From Curtobacterium sp. MCBD17_013 (GTDB lineage: Bacteria; Actinomycetota; Actinomycetes; Actinomycetales; Microbacteriaceae), in NCBI RefSeq assembly GCF_003234565.1, contig NZ_QKTU01000006.1:1-64000 (forward strand): 64,000 nt of DNA, in the 5' to 3' direction. The notes under the pieces were generated by a model that saw only the letters and a list, made by a program, of their open reading frames with translations, had not been told where the DNA came from and ran no database searches. Of the stretch, positions 52,293 to 61,437 are shown piece by piece. Position numbers and translations under genes: made by a program. Every line of letters starts with the position of its first letter. Position 1 is the stretch's first letter.

Positions 52293-53771
52293 TCAGCCTC
52301 GGCGTGCCCACCGGACGAGCAGGAAGAGAGCGATGACCACGGCGACCGCCACGACCGACGGCAGGGATCCCGCCCCCGCGGATGAGCCCGCCAGGATCGC
52401 GAGGAGCGGGGCATCGAGAGCCCAGAGGATCCGAAGCAACGGCATCGGATCGCCGACCGCGGACGGTGCTGGTGTCATCAAGAAGAGCGGCGAGGGGCCC
52501 CGGAGGGCGTTGCTGACCCGCGCCGCGACCACGACCGTCGGGAGCGCGATTGCCCCCCAGATCGGCGCAGCGAGGGAACTGGCAGCGACGAACGTGCCGA
52601 CGCCGACCGTGGACGCGAGTGTGATGACGACGCTGAACGCTACGGGGAAGATGCTGTGCAGGAGGAGCAACGATCCGTCGCTGAAGCCGTACAAGGGCTG
52701 GTCGCGCGACACCTGTGCGACATGCTGGACGCCGCGGGTCGAGGCGCCAGCCCCGACGTACACCAGGGCGGCGGCGACCGCTCCGAGGAGGGGCGCTGCC
52801 GTCACACTCTGCGCCGCGAGGACGAGCGCCAGACCGGCAGCAGCGATCGTGAGCACCCCGCCGACGAGTCGAGCCGGCGTCCGTAACGCGCCGACGGCGT
52901 CACGGACCAACACCATCACGACGGGCGACGCACCGTCGAGTACCGCGCGCAACTGACGTCCTGCCGTCGGGAGCGCTTGGTATGACTCGGATGCGGCAGC
53001 GAAATCGAGGCTGACCGCGTGGGCGATCGCGACGTTCCACTGGGCCGACTGTGCGGCGATGGTTGCCCCGCGAATCCTGTCGAGCAGCCACGGCATCACC
53101 ACGACACCAACGACCGCAACCGTTCCAAGGACGACGATCCCCGGGACGTCGACCGTCGGGGTGGCCCATGCCCAGGCGCTCGGTGCAGCGTTTGTGCCGA
53201 GGAATGCGAGCGCGGCGGCCCCGATCGCGAGGACCGCGGCGAGGACCGCTGCTGCACGCGGGGCTGCCTGTCCGAGGAGCCAGCACAGTCCGGTCAGCAC
53301 GCCGATGAGCAAACCACGCACCGCGAAGCCGAGCGCGCTCCCTTCGGACACCAGTCCGACGAATGCCAAGGCTGCCCCGAGGAACGTCGCTGCGCCGCCA
53401 CCCACGGCCGCCAGAGCTGCGACCCCGACCAGGGTCTGCCGACCGAACGCGGTCCGGCCGGGGAGGTCACTTGACGTCAGCGCGTGGGCGAGGAACGGCG
53501 CTGCGACCGCGGGGCCGCGACTCCTGCCCACCATCAGTGCAGTCGACCAGACCGCGAGCACGACTGCCGCTGCGGTGACCGCGGCGATCGGTTCGGTCAT
53601 CGCGACCGCGGTGGTCCGCTCGGTGACCGCCAACCAGGCGGCTCGCAGCACGGGTGCGCCGACGATGAGGGCGAACAGGACGAGCGAGTACGCGATGAAA
53701 GCACGGTCACCGGCCGCTCGTTGCTGTCGCCCGCGCCAAATCGCCGTCGCGGCTCGCAGACGCGGATTCAC
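52293..53771 (-). CDS. ABC exporter permease of the linaridin cluster
   Basis: 492 residues from ATG 53771, overlapping the ATPase stop (ATGA). It is strongly hydrophobic with about 12 membrane segments, beginning AFIAYSLVLFALIVGAPVL and ending AVAVVIALFLLVRWARRG. No catalytic motif is seen. The cypemycin cluster uses a fused transporter (CypT); here the membrane part and ATPase are separate genes. Likely role: export of the mature peptide, or self-immunity. Confidence 0.7.
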   Translation of the reverse strand: MNPRLRAATAIWRGRQQRAAGDRAFIAYSLVLFALIVGAPVLRAAWLAVTERTTAVAMTEPIAAVTAAAVVLAVWSTALMVGRSRGPAVAAPFLAHALTSSDLPGRTAFGRQTLVGVAALAAVGGGAATFLGAALAFVGLVSEGSALGFAVRGLLIGVLTGLCWLLGQAAPRAAAVLAAVLAIGAAALAFLGTNAAPSAWAWATPTVDVPGIVVLGTVAVVGVVVMPWLLDRIRGATIAAQSAQWNVAIAHAVSLDFAAASESYQALPTAGRQLRAVLDGASPVVMVLVRDAVGALRTPARLVGGVLTIAAAGLALVLAAQSVTAAPLLGAVAAALVYVGAGASTRGVQHVAQVSRDQPLYGFSDGSLLLLHSIFPVAFSVVITLASTVGVGTFVAASSLAAPIWGAIALPTVVVAARVSNALRGPSPLFLMTPAPSAVGDPMPLLRILWALDAPLLAILAGSSAGAGSLPSVVAVAVVIALFLLVRWARRG

Positions 53772-54427
53772 GATCGGTCCAGCTCAAGCACGCGGTCGGC
53801 GAGGCGCTCCGTCAGGGCCGAGCTGTGCGTCGCGACGACGATCGCCGCGCCACCCGACCGACGGCGGGCGAGCACGTCGCCGACCACCCCGACGCGCTCG
53901 TCGTCGAGCCGCTGCTCCGGTTCGTCGAGGACGAGGACGTCGAACGGTCGCGCGAGCACGAGCGCAAGTGCGAAGAGCTGCTGCTGTCCCGACGAGAGCT
54001 CGTGCGGGAACCGACGGAGGAGTCCGTTCAACCCCAGTTCCGCCAGCCCACCGAGAGCAGTCTCCTCAGCAACGTCCCGCTCGCGGAACCACGTCGCCGC
54101 GACGAGACGCACGTGGTCCTCGACGGTCAGGTCCGGCGCGGTCGGTGGCAGCCCGAGGAGTGACGCGACTCGTCGTCGGAGTGTTCGGTCCCGGCGGTCG
54201 ACCGGTTCCCCGCCGATCGCCACCGATCCTCCCGTGGGCGTGCGCACTCCAGCGAGCACCTTGAGCAGCGTGGACTTGCCCGCCCCGTTTTGCCCTCGGA
54301 CCACCAGCGCCTCCCCCGCGCGGACGGATGCACTGGTCGGCGGCAGCAGGACCATGTCGTCCACGACGACCACGACTCCGTCGATGTCGACCATCGGCTT
54401 CCCCTGAGTGCGCTGCAGATCGGTCAC
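53768..54427 (-). CDS. ABC transporter ATP-binding protein of the linaridin cluster
   Basis: 219 residues from GTG 54427, which overlaps the stop of the upstream regulator. Walker A is GQNGAGKSTLLKVLAG, the signature region is LSSGQQQLFALALVLARP, and Walker B is VLVLDEPEQRLDDE. It is a compact single-domain ATPase and pairs with the permease. It is coupled to both neighbours by 4-base overlaps. Confidence 0.85.
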   Translation of the reverse strand: MTDLQRTQGKPMVDIDGVVVVVDDMVLLPPTSASVRAGEALVVRGQNGAGKSTLLKVLAGVRTPTGGSVAIGGEPVDRRDRTLRRRVASLLGLPPTAPDLTVEDHVRLVAATWFRERDVAEETALGGLAELGLNGLLRRFPHELSSGQQQLFALALVLARPFDVLVLDEPEQRLDDERVGVVGDVLARRRSGGAAIVVATHSSALTERLADRVLELDRS

Positions 54428-55035
54428 GACGGCGATCCCGCCAGGATGAACAGCCCGGAGATGCGACCGTCGTCCCAGAAGCTGATCCGGGCGGTGCACT
54501 CGTCCTGCTCGAACCGGAGCGGCGTGGTCGTGATCGTAAACCCGGAAGCGCGTGACACCCGGGTTTCACCACCATGGTCGAACGCACCGATAGCGTCCAC
54601 CACCTGCGACCACGCCGCAGCCAAACCGTCCACCGAGAGGCGGGCACGCATCGCGTCATCGAACCGATCGACAACGGCCTGCCAGGAACCGCGGGCCAGT
54701 TCGTCGACGACGGTGGTCGCACGCTCGACCACAGCCTCTTCGGCAGCGACCGGCGGCTCCGCTTCGTGGCCCGACACCGGCTGGGGCCGGCCGAACCGTT
54801 GGAACGCCGCCTGTCGGCTGACTCCCAGGACCTCTCCGACCTGCTGCCAGGTGACTCCGGACCGCCGCGCGGCCACGACCGCGGCGGACAGCATCGCCGT
54901 GGTCTGGTCCCCGAGCGCCCGCACCGCGGCGATCCGGTCGAGCGGCTGATCGGCTTCCTGCAGCACAGGAGACGCGATGATGCCGCCGACATCCCGGTAC
55001 AGCTGGGTGGCGAGTTCGTACAGGTCGTCGGACAC
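54424..55035 (-). CDS. HTH regulator with DUF3887-like C-terminus, linaridin cluster
   Basis: 203 residues from GTG 55035. A helix-turn-helix lies at about 55-82 (GVTWQQVGEVLGVSRQAAFQ). The C-terminal 110 residues resemble DUF3887 (AVVERATTVVDELARGSWQA, VVDAIGAFDHGG, FEQDECTARISFWDDGRISG). It heads the transporter operon. A dyad overlapping its promoter (55037-55055) suggests autoregulation. It is the only obvious regulator in the cluster. Confidence 0.75.
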   Translation of the reverse strand: MSDDLYELATQLYRDVGGIIASPVLQEADQPLDRIAAVRALGDQTTAMLSAAVVAARRSGVTWQQVGEVLGVSRQAAFQRFGRPQPVSGHEAEPPVAAEEAVVERATTVVDELARGSWQAVVDRFDDAMRARLSVDGLAAAWSQVVDAIGAFDHGGETRVSRASGFTITTTPLRFEQDECTARISFWDDGRISGLFILAGSPS

Positions 55036-55036
55036 A

Positions 55037-55055
55037 TGTGAAGCTTACCTTCACA
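55037..55055. promoter_or_regulatory. operator-like dyad upstream of the linaridin regulator
   Basis: TGTGAAG (55037-55043) and CTTCACA (55049-55055) form a 7-bp inverted repeat with a 5-base centre, immediately before the regulator start at 55035. Confidence 0.5.
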
Positions 55056-55594
55056 CAATGCCCGTACGTCAAGGAGCCTGGACAGGCTTCCCGGAAGCGC
55101 AGCCAGTCATTGTGAGTGATTCGACACGAGCAGAGACGGACCTCAAGCTCTGCGAAGACAGCGGCCAGTCATTCGTCACTTGTGCTCCTCGGTCGGGGTC
55201 GTCAGTGACGGCACGTCGACCCGGCGCCGGCCTGTTAGACCCTGGCCGAGCCAGCCAGCGCGTGCGTCGCAGACGGGAGGCGCGGTGCGGGCTAGCAGCG
55301 CGCCTCCCGGGCCACGTCGACGCCGCACGTACGGCGGTCCTGCTCGGCGCCGCAATGGTGCCCACATCGGCCGTCGTCGCGGTGTTCCAACCTGTCGGCA
55401 GAACGCACTGACTCGGGTCCGACCAGCCGGTCGTCGCCGCGGGATCGAAGCCCGTCCCACCAACGGCAGCATGAGGCGGAGTCTCACGCTTCACTCCAAT
55501 CTGCTGGTATCTCTGTCCGTGCCGCACTCACAGACGAAATTGCCGCACGCTCGACCGGATTGGCACATCGATACGGTCGAGGACGCCCGATCCA
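55056..55594. other. gap between linaridin cluster and IS region
   Basis: About 540 bases with no gene I can support. Two imperfect direct repeats (CAGCCAGTCATTGTGAG near 55100 and CGGCCAGTCATTCGTCAC near 55162) may be regulatory or remnants. A plus-strand tail ending at 55411 (RTAVLLGAAMVPTSAVVAVF) is protein-like but has no proper beginning. Confidence 0.35.
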
Positions 55595-55828
55595 CTACGC
55601 CACATCCGGGCGGGCTGCTCCCTTGCGGACGCGCCGTCGTCGCCAGCCGAGAACAGTAGCGAAGCGTTCTACCCGTCGTCGTGATCGCCTCGGGCTGGCT
55701 AGACGTCCTGGGTTGAACCAGTCGATGTACTCGACCGTCGCGATCTCGAGGTCCTCGATATCGCGCCAAGGACCACGGTTGCGTATCAATTCGGCTTTGA
55801 AGATCGAGTTCACCGGCTCTTCGGACAT
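55595..55828 (-). pseudogene. IS3-family transposase (orfB) fragment
   Basis: The frame reads EEPVNSIFKAELIRNRGPW then RDIEDLEIATVEYIDWFN, the well-known C-terminal region of IS3-family integrase-type transposases. The usual RLHxxLG ending is altered and the upstream part is missing, cut by the ISL3-type element that begins at 55815. It is a dead fragment. Confidence 0.8.
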
Positions 55829-57229
55829 TTGGTGGGGCTCAGGGTGTGAGGCCTCCGGCGGCGAGAAGCATGCGGAGGCGGTAGTTGTGCCGGTTGCGGT
55901 AGCCGCGGGCGAGGCGGCGGTGAAGTTCGATGATGCCGTTCATGGCTTCGGTGCCGCCGTTGTTCGCCCGCTGCGTGGTGAAGTACGCCAGGAACGATGA
56001 CCGCCACCTGCGGAGCGTGCGGCCCAGTCGTGCGATTTCCGGGATCGGGCAGGTGTGGAACGTGTCGATGACTTTCTCGGCGATGCGTCGCCCCTCTGGG
56101 AGATCTGTCGCATGGTAGGCGGAGCGGAGTTCCTGCGCACTGCCACGTGATGAGCACTTCGTCGTGTGCCGGGTCGGCCTCGATCGCCGCAACGAGTCGG
56201 GATCGTTGTTTGTCGGTGACGTTCTCGGCGCCGGCGCGGAGGATGTTCTGGATCCCGTAGAGGGGGTCGCCCTTGCGTCCTCGATGGCCCAGGGTGTCCT
56301 GCTGTACGCGGCGGCGGACCTCGTCGACGGCGGCGGTGCCGAGCTGCACGACCTGGAACGCGTCGAGCACGGCGGTCGCGTCCTCGAGCGTGTCGTCGAT
56401 CGCGGTCTTGGAACCGGCGAACGGATCCAACGCGGCGATCTTCACGCCCTGCCGGAAGGCGTCGCCGCGGTCCTGAAGCCACGTCTTGTAGGCGTTGCCT
56501 GACCGGCCGGGCACGAGATCCAGCAGCCGCGCCCGCGTTCTCCCGTGGCTGTCGCGGCTCAGATCGGTCGACGTGATGCCAGATGTGCTCGTCAACGCCG
56601 AGCGCGGTCACGTACTCGAACCGGGACTGATCCGCGGCGAGTCGCACGAGTTCGGCTTCGACCGCCCGCCACAGCGTCTTCCATGACGTGCCGAGTTGAC
56701 GGGCGAGGCCGTGAAGGGTGGCGTGCTCGCGGCGCAACTGCCCGACCGCCCAGCCGACGGCGCGCGTGGTGATCGATCCGCGCCGGGCGACCAGCGCAGG
56801 CAGTTGCTCCATGAACGTCTTCCGGTGGCAGCCGTCGTCGTCGCACCGCCAGACCCGTTGCCGCCACACGATCCGGACCCGCGTGGTCCCGGGCACGTCA
56901 TGCAGCACCCGCCGTCGGCGTCCGCGACCGGTCGCGATGACTCCGCACGACGGGCATCCTGTCAGCGATGTCGGTGTCGAGACCGTCACCAGCAGCAGCA
57001 CATCAGAGCGATCGACGCGCTCAACGTGGACGCCATCCAGTCCGAGCAGGACGTCACAGCGGGAACACGGATCGGCGGAGCGCGCGTCAGCGCACCCCGA
57101 AGTAGGGTGAAGCACGTCGAGGTCCTCGTGATGATCAGTGAGTTAGCGTTTCTGATCCTCGGGGACCTCGGCCCCTACCCGCTCACCATCACCCGGCGCG
57201 CCTCACCCCCACCAAATGTCCGAAGAGCC
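55815..57229 (-). mobile_element. ISL3-family insertion sequence, about 1.4 kb
   Basis: Terminal inverted repeats are perfect over at least 20 bp: GGCTCTTCGGACATTTGG... at 55815 and the reverse complement ending at 57229. Inside is one transposase gene on the minus strand. The 8-bp flanks (AGTTCACC left, CCTTTAGC right) do not match, so the target duplication has been lost, perhaps by later rearrangement. It interrupts an IS3 fragment on its left side. Confidence 0.85.
55839..57115 (-). pseudogene. ISL3 transposase with two frameshifts
   Basis: The N-terminal part (from about 57115) has the zinc-finger LTGCPSCGVIATGRGRRRR, then FMEQLPALVARRG, and GVDEHIWHH near 56580. The frame then changes to one reading DLSRDSHGRTRARLLDLVPG and ALDPFAGSKTAIDDTLEDAT, down to about 56140, and changes again to QELRSAYHATDLPEGRRIAE, ending NYRLRMLLAAGGLTP at 55839. 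All blocks match ISL3 transposases in order, so two indels (near 56570 and 56140) inactivate it. Confidence 0.85.
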
Positions 57230-57729
57230 CCTTTAGCTCGCTGCTCAGGCTACGACGCCGACCGCGGCCGAGACGATCGACGCAGTCGGCATCCGCAGAC
57301 AAATGCACCATCAGGTCACTTCAAGGGGTGCGACTCACACCGACGGTGATGGCACTTATCGCAACTTTTCGGCGCAGTCTGGAGAAGTTCACGGGGCAAC
57401 GCTCGACGCGCAACGCTGCCAACGGCCTCCTTTCCGATAACAGTGATTCTCAGAACAACTTGGCCGTGGTTGAAGCGCCAACGGCGGCCCCGTTGGCCGC
57501 GTCATCGACGACGACGCGCGACTCATCTGCTCGAGAGATTGCAGCAGTCGCACCGCTGGTACCCGCGTTGGCTGAGCCAGAGACAGCCGAGCAGGCTCTC
57601 GAGTCTAAGCTCGCCCAGGCGCGTCCGCTGTTTCACGCTCGGCGCCGTTCACCCCACGTCAACCGCGATCACGGACACTAAGACCGGGTTACGCAAGGTA
57701 CGGTGTTGCCGAGGCGCCTGGAGGAAATA
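57230..57729. other. gap right of the first ISL3 element
   Basis: A 500-base stretch with one weak candidate gene (57349-57681, listed separately). The rest shows no coding signature. The promoter of the 57730 gene should lie near 57690-57720. Confidence 0.35.
57349..57681 (+). CDS. hypothetical low-complexity protein
   Basis: 110 residues from ATG 57349. The composition is protein-like (FRRSLEKFTGQRSTRNAANG, then Ala/Glu/Pro-rich LVPALAEPETAEQALESKLA), but no domain is recognised and the ribosome site is weak. It is probably cytoplasmic. May be a remnant. Confidence 0.35.
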   Translation: MALIATFRRSLEKFTGQRSTRNAANGLLSDNSDSQNNLAVVEAPTAAPLAASSTTTRDSSAREIAAVAPLVPALAEPETAEQALESKLAQARPLFHARRRSPHVNRDHGH

Positions 57730-58881
57730 GTGCTTGAATCCGAACCTGACTACACCCTCCGCTGGCCGCGGGATCTGTTCTTCTGGGAGGCGACACAACT
57801 CCTGAAGTCACCGAGCACCCTCGCCCTGTCGCTCCCTGTCTTGCTCGAGGAAGCCTTCGAGGAGACAGGACCGCGGGAGCTGTTCGATCGATCGATGTGG
57901 ACGACACGGAACGTCTTCGACACGCCAGCCACCGGCCCGGATCCCGAGAGGTGGCTACGCGAACTACTCGAATCGAAGAACAAGCTGCAGGAGCGAGAGG
58001 CACCGGCATACTGGGCGAACCGGCACGGGCTCACTGACGAGGCTCCGAACCTACACATTTCACTGAGTGCGGCCTTTCTCGAACTCCTCGCCGAGTTCCG
58101 AACCCACGGGTACTTCCCTCGCGTCTACCCGAAGGAGTGCCCCGATCAATATGAGGACAGCGTCGATGCGGCGGTCGAGCAGCATCTCCGGCGTGCGACG
58201 GGCATCCGTTTCGACTGGCCAATCCCCTACGAACAGCGAGACACGTACCCTGAGCATCTGCTATACACCCTCATCGAATACTTCCACGACCAAGCCCAAC
58301 GACCACGCGCGTTCGGATTCATCCACGACTTCAACAAGTGCGGGCCACACTACGACGAAGGCGCGAACAAACAGTCGGGTGGCGCGGTTTACCGATGGCG
58401 AATTAACGACCTACTACGAGAGCACAACGTGCCGCTTGAACTCAGCCGAAATAGGGGGGAGCGAGGACGTCTGGTGCGACGTTTCCCCTCCGAACTGGCC
58501 GCCGGTGTCAACGAGACTTTGACTCGCCACCAGAGTCCAGACGATGAAGTCGCTCACGCGATTCGCGACTACCGAACGCGTAGCGCCGGGCGACCACAGA
58601 AGATAGCCTCCGTTACGCTTCTTGCCGGTGAGATTGAGAAGCGGAAGCTCACGATCAGGCAACAGCTCCTTAAGAACGACGAAAGCGCGCTCTTCCGCAT
58701 AGCGAACGAGTTCAGTATCCGTCATCGTAATGAGAAGCAGCGCGCTGACTACTCTGACGAGTTCCTAGACTGGGTGTTCCACATTTACGTGGCAACCATC
58801 GCCCTCGCGGACGCCATCGATGGCCGCTCCGCCGCTGACCAGGGAGCACGGACGCCCGGCCCGATTGAGAATGACCGCTAA
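57730..58881 (+). CDS. uncharacterised island protein, possible HEPN-type defence gene
   Basis: 383 residues. GTG 57730 is preceded by an excellent ribosome site, TGGAGG, 7 bases upstream. The chain is soluble, acidic and helix-rich. It has DYTLRWPRDLFFWEATQLLK, an RATGIRFDWPIPYEQRDTYP segment, and a C-terminal block with FRIANEFSIRHRNEKQRADY followed by FLDWVFHIYVATIALADA. That last block (RHxxExQ...Y...WxFxxYxATI) resembles the C-terminal regions of uncharacterised abortive-infection-like proteins and includes an R(x)4-6H-like arrangement, so HEPN RNase character is a guess. GC is low. It is flanked by two IS elements. Confidence 0.6.
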   Translation: MLESEPDYTLRWPRDLFFWEATQLLKSPSTLALSLPVLLEEAFEETGPRELFDRSMWTTRNVFDTPATGPDPERWLRELLESKNKLQEREAPAYWANRHGLTDEAPNLHISLSAAFLELLAEFRTHGYFPRVYPKECPDQYEDSVDAAVEQHLRRATGIRFDWPIPYEQRDTYPEHLLYTLIEYFHDQAQRPRAFGFIHDFNKCGPHYDEGANKQSGGAVYRWRINDLLREHNVPLELSRNRGERGRLVRRFPSELAAGVNETLTRHQSPDDEVAHAIRDYRTRSAGRPQKIASVTLLAGEIEKRKLTIRQQLLKNDESALFRIANEFSIRHRNEKQRADYSDEFLDWVFHIYVATIALADAIDGRSAADQGARTPGPIENDR

Positions 58882-59112
58882 GCGCGAGTCCCCTATCCGC
58901 ACGCTGAGTTCATAGTCACCTTTTTTCGGGGCCCCGGCTGGCCGTCGGCGTGGCGCCCATGGCATCCCGAAGCTCGCCAACGCCTGAGACTCTGAATGCT
59001 CCGGCGAGAACAAATAAGCAACTGGGCCGCTCCCTGACGCATCTGAGAGGCGTTCAATGTGACCCACGAACCATGCCCCGCGCGGGGGCCACGAGCGGTT
59101 GAGGACCTATCG

Positions 59113-60535
59113 GGCTCTTCGTAAACGAGGGTGTAGCGGAGGCGCGTGGCTGTGAGTGGGTAGGGGTCGAGGTCCCCCGATGATGAAGGTTCCTACGCCG
59201 CTCATCCGGAAGACCTCGACGTGTCCCACGCTACCTTCACGCCTGCCGACCTCACGACGTTCTGCCGCCTCGATGCGCTCGGCCTCGAAGCCGTCGGGCA
59301 GCGGCTCGGTCCGGATCGTGCCGAGATCGTGTGCCGTGTGATCGCGGACGACCAGTGGTGTCTGCGGTGTGGGGCGGAGGGCGTTCCGCGCGACACCGTG
59401 ACGCGTCGGCTCGCGTATGACCCGTTCGGACATCGGCCGACGACGTTGCTGCTCCGGGTTCGCCGTTACCGGTGCGGGGGTTGCGGCCGCGTCTGGCGAC
59501 AGGACACCACGGCCGCCGCGGAGCCGAGAGCGAAGATCTCCCGCTCGGGACTCCGGTGGGCGCTGACGGGACTCGTCGTGGACCACCTCACCGTCAGCCG
59601 GGTCGCCGCCGGGCTCGGGGTGTCCTGGCATACCGCGAACAGCGCGGTCCTCGCCGAAGGACGCCGAGCCCTGATCGACCAGCCGGCCCGGTTCGAGGGG
59701 GTCACCACGATCGGGGTCGATGAGCACGTCTGGCGGCACACCCGGCACGGTGACAAGTACGTCACCGTGATCATCGACCTCACCCCGAACCGCACCAGGA
59801 CTCGGCCCGCACGACTGCTGGACATGGTTCCCGGCCGGTCGAAGCAAGTGTTCAAGTCCTGGCTCGCGGACCGACCACAGGCATGGCGGGACGCCGTCGA
59901 AGTCGTAGCGATGGACGGGTTCACTGGGTTCAAGACCGCTGCCGCGGAGGAACTCCGGGACGCGGTCCCGGTGATGGACCCGTTCCACGTGATCCGCCTC
60001 GCCGGCGACGCTCTCGACCAATGCCGCAGACGTGTCCAGCAGACCCTCCACGGACACCGCGGCCGAGCCGGGGACCCGCTCTATCGGGGCCAGGCGGACC
60101 CTGCATACCGGGGCTGACCTCATCACCGAGAAGCAGCACGCGCGCCTCCACGCCGTGTTCCGAGTCGAGGATCACGTCGAGGTCGAAGCGACGTGGGGCA
60201 TCTACCAACGCATGATCGCCGCCTACCACCACCCCGACAAGACCATCGGGAAACAGCTCCTGCAAGTGGTGATCGACTCACTCCGCACCGGCGTGCCATC
60301 CGCCCTGGTCGAGGTGCGCCGCCTCGGACGGACTCTGCAGCAACGCGCCGCTGACGTCCTCGCGTTTTTCGACCGCCCCGGCACCACCAACGGCCCGACA
60401 GAGGCGATCAACGGCCGCCTCGAGCACCTCCGCGGCTCGGCGCTGGGGTTCCGGAACCTCACCAACTACATCGCCAGGAGCCTGCTCGAGTCCGGCGGCT
60501 TCAGACCCCAACTACACCCTCAAATGCGATGAGCC
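59113..60535 (+). mobile_element. ISL3-family insertion sequence with target duplication
   Basis: Imperfect terminal repeats GGCTCTTCG(N6)GAGGGTGTAG at the left end and the reverse complement of GGCTCATCG(N6)GAGGGTGTAG at the right bound a 1423-bp element. The flanking 8-mers ACCTATCG and ACCTACCG agree at 7 of 8 positions, the expected duplication length for ISL3. It is a different ISL3 subtype from the 55.8 kb element (different inverted repeats and protein). Confidence 0.85.
59221..60532 (+). pseudogene. ISL3 transposase, one frameshift at a GGGG run
   Basis: From GTG 59221 the frame has the N-terminal zinc finger (CLRCGAEGVPRDTVTRRLAY, RRYRCGGCGRVWRQD), the DDE core starting GVDEHVWRHTRHGDKYVTVI and ending AMDGFTGFKTAAAEEL, and stops at 60117. 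The C-terminal part (GADLITEKQHARLHAVF ... FDRPGTTNGPTEAINGRLEH) continues in another frame to 60532. Removing one G from GGGG at 60086-60089 joins them as LYRARRTLHTG. It could be programmed frameshifting, but ISL3 transposases are normally one frame, so a mutation is likelier. Confidence 0.85.
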
Positions 60536-60585
60536 ACCTACCGCCGCAATCGGACCAGAGACCACCACGTAGAACACAGCGCTGC

Positions 60586-61437
60586 TCACCCCATCTGTTC
60601 CGTCGCGAACCGTTGAAATTCCTCAAGGCTCCACAGATAGAACGGTTTGCCGATGACAGCGCGCGCCTCCGCCGCTAGCACAGGATGAGCGACACCGTTA
60701 CGGCTCCAATCCTTCTTGTTGTCATTCGTCACAAAGACAACGGCATCCACGGCAGCGGCCTTCATTTCCATCGCGCCAAACAAGAAATCAGCCCACACAA
60801 AAAAGTCCCCGTGATTACCTGCAGGATCCCGGAACCCCGGCGGCGTCTTTGTTTCATGGCGCGCCCGAGCAACCGCCAGGAGCTCGGATCGGGGAACATT
60901 GGCCACTACACCAATTGCAATGAGGGCATCGAGAGTGCGCTCGAATGTTTCCCGCGCCGAGGGGTCGATCCAGCTTCCGTGTACCCCTGAAAGCTCTGCG
61001 ACAGCCCGCTCTACCGCCTCTCCCGTCTCCCCTAAATCCTGCCCGATGCCCGCCGCCTCATTTCGAAGGTTTTCCAGTGCAGCTGAGATCCTTTTTGCCT
61101 TCGGGTCTAGGCCCTCTAGCGAATTGTTCCAAATCTCTTGCAGTACTTGCCCAGGTATTATCACTGGGCCGTCGTGCCGAACGCGCAGATAATCTACGGC
61201 ATTGGCACCGCGCGTTCCATTTAGCCCAAGCCTGAACGCCGCATTAGTATCAAATCCCAGAATGAACGGTCCGCGCGGTTGGTATTCTTCAAGTCGGTTT
61301 TTGGAGTCGAGTGCCGCACGGAGGGCCTCGCGTGAATCGAGGACTTCGTGGCGATCAAGAACGGACAGCAGTTTTGCTAATCTAGCATCAGAGCCGATTA
61401 GCTTTTGCCGTCGCGCCAGCCCCGCTACTCGTACCAT
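60586..61437 (-). CDS. PIN-like domain protein (DUF4935/PIN_8 type), partner of DUF262
   Basis: 283 residues from ATG 61437, which overlaps the end of the DUF262 gene by 13 bases. The PIN-like motifs are in order: FILGFDTNAAFRLG (Asp63, Asn65) at the N-terminus, AGNHGDFFVWADFLFGA with a central Asp, and AVVFVTNDNKKDWSRNG near the C-terminus (TNDNKKDW is the family's acidic end). Four acidic residues would bind metal and cleave RNA or DNA. Low GC. Coupling to DUF262 implies they act together; see the DUF262 entry. Confidence 0.8.
   Translation of the reverse strand: MVRVAGLARRQKLIGSDARLAKLLSVLDRHEVLDSREALRAALDSKNRLEEYQPRGPFILGFDTNAAFRLGLNGTRGANAVDYLRVRHDGPVIIPGQVLQEIWNNSLEGLDPKAKRISAALENLRNEAAGIGQDLGETGEAVERAVAELSGVHGSWIDPSARETFERTLDALIAIGVVANVPRSELLAVARARHETKTPPGFRDPAGNHGDFFVWADFLFGAMEMKAAAVDAVVFVTNDNKKDWSRNGVAHPVLAAEARAVIGKPFYLWSLEEFQRFATEQMG

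Noticed and set aside
58765-59067. 100-codon minus-strand frame at the end of the 57730 gene
   Set aside because: It overlaps the tail of a better-supported gene, has no ribosome site and no recognisable family.
59107-60126. 339-codon minus-strand frame opposite the second ISL3 transposase
   Set aside because: It mirrors the transposase coding strand; no motif or ribosome site.
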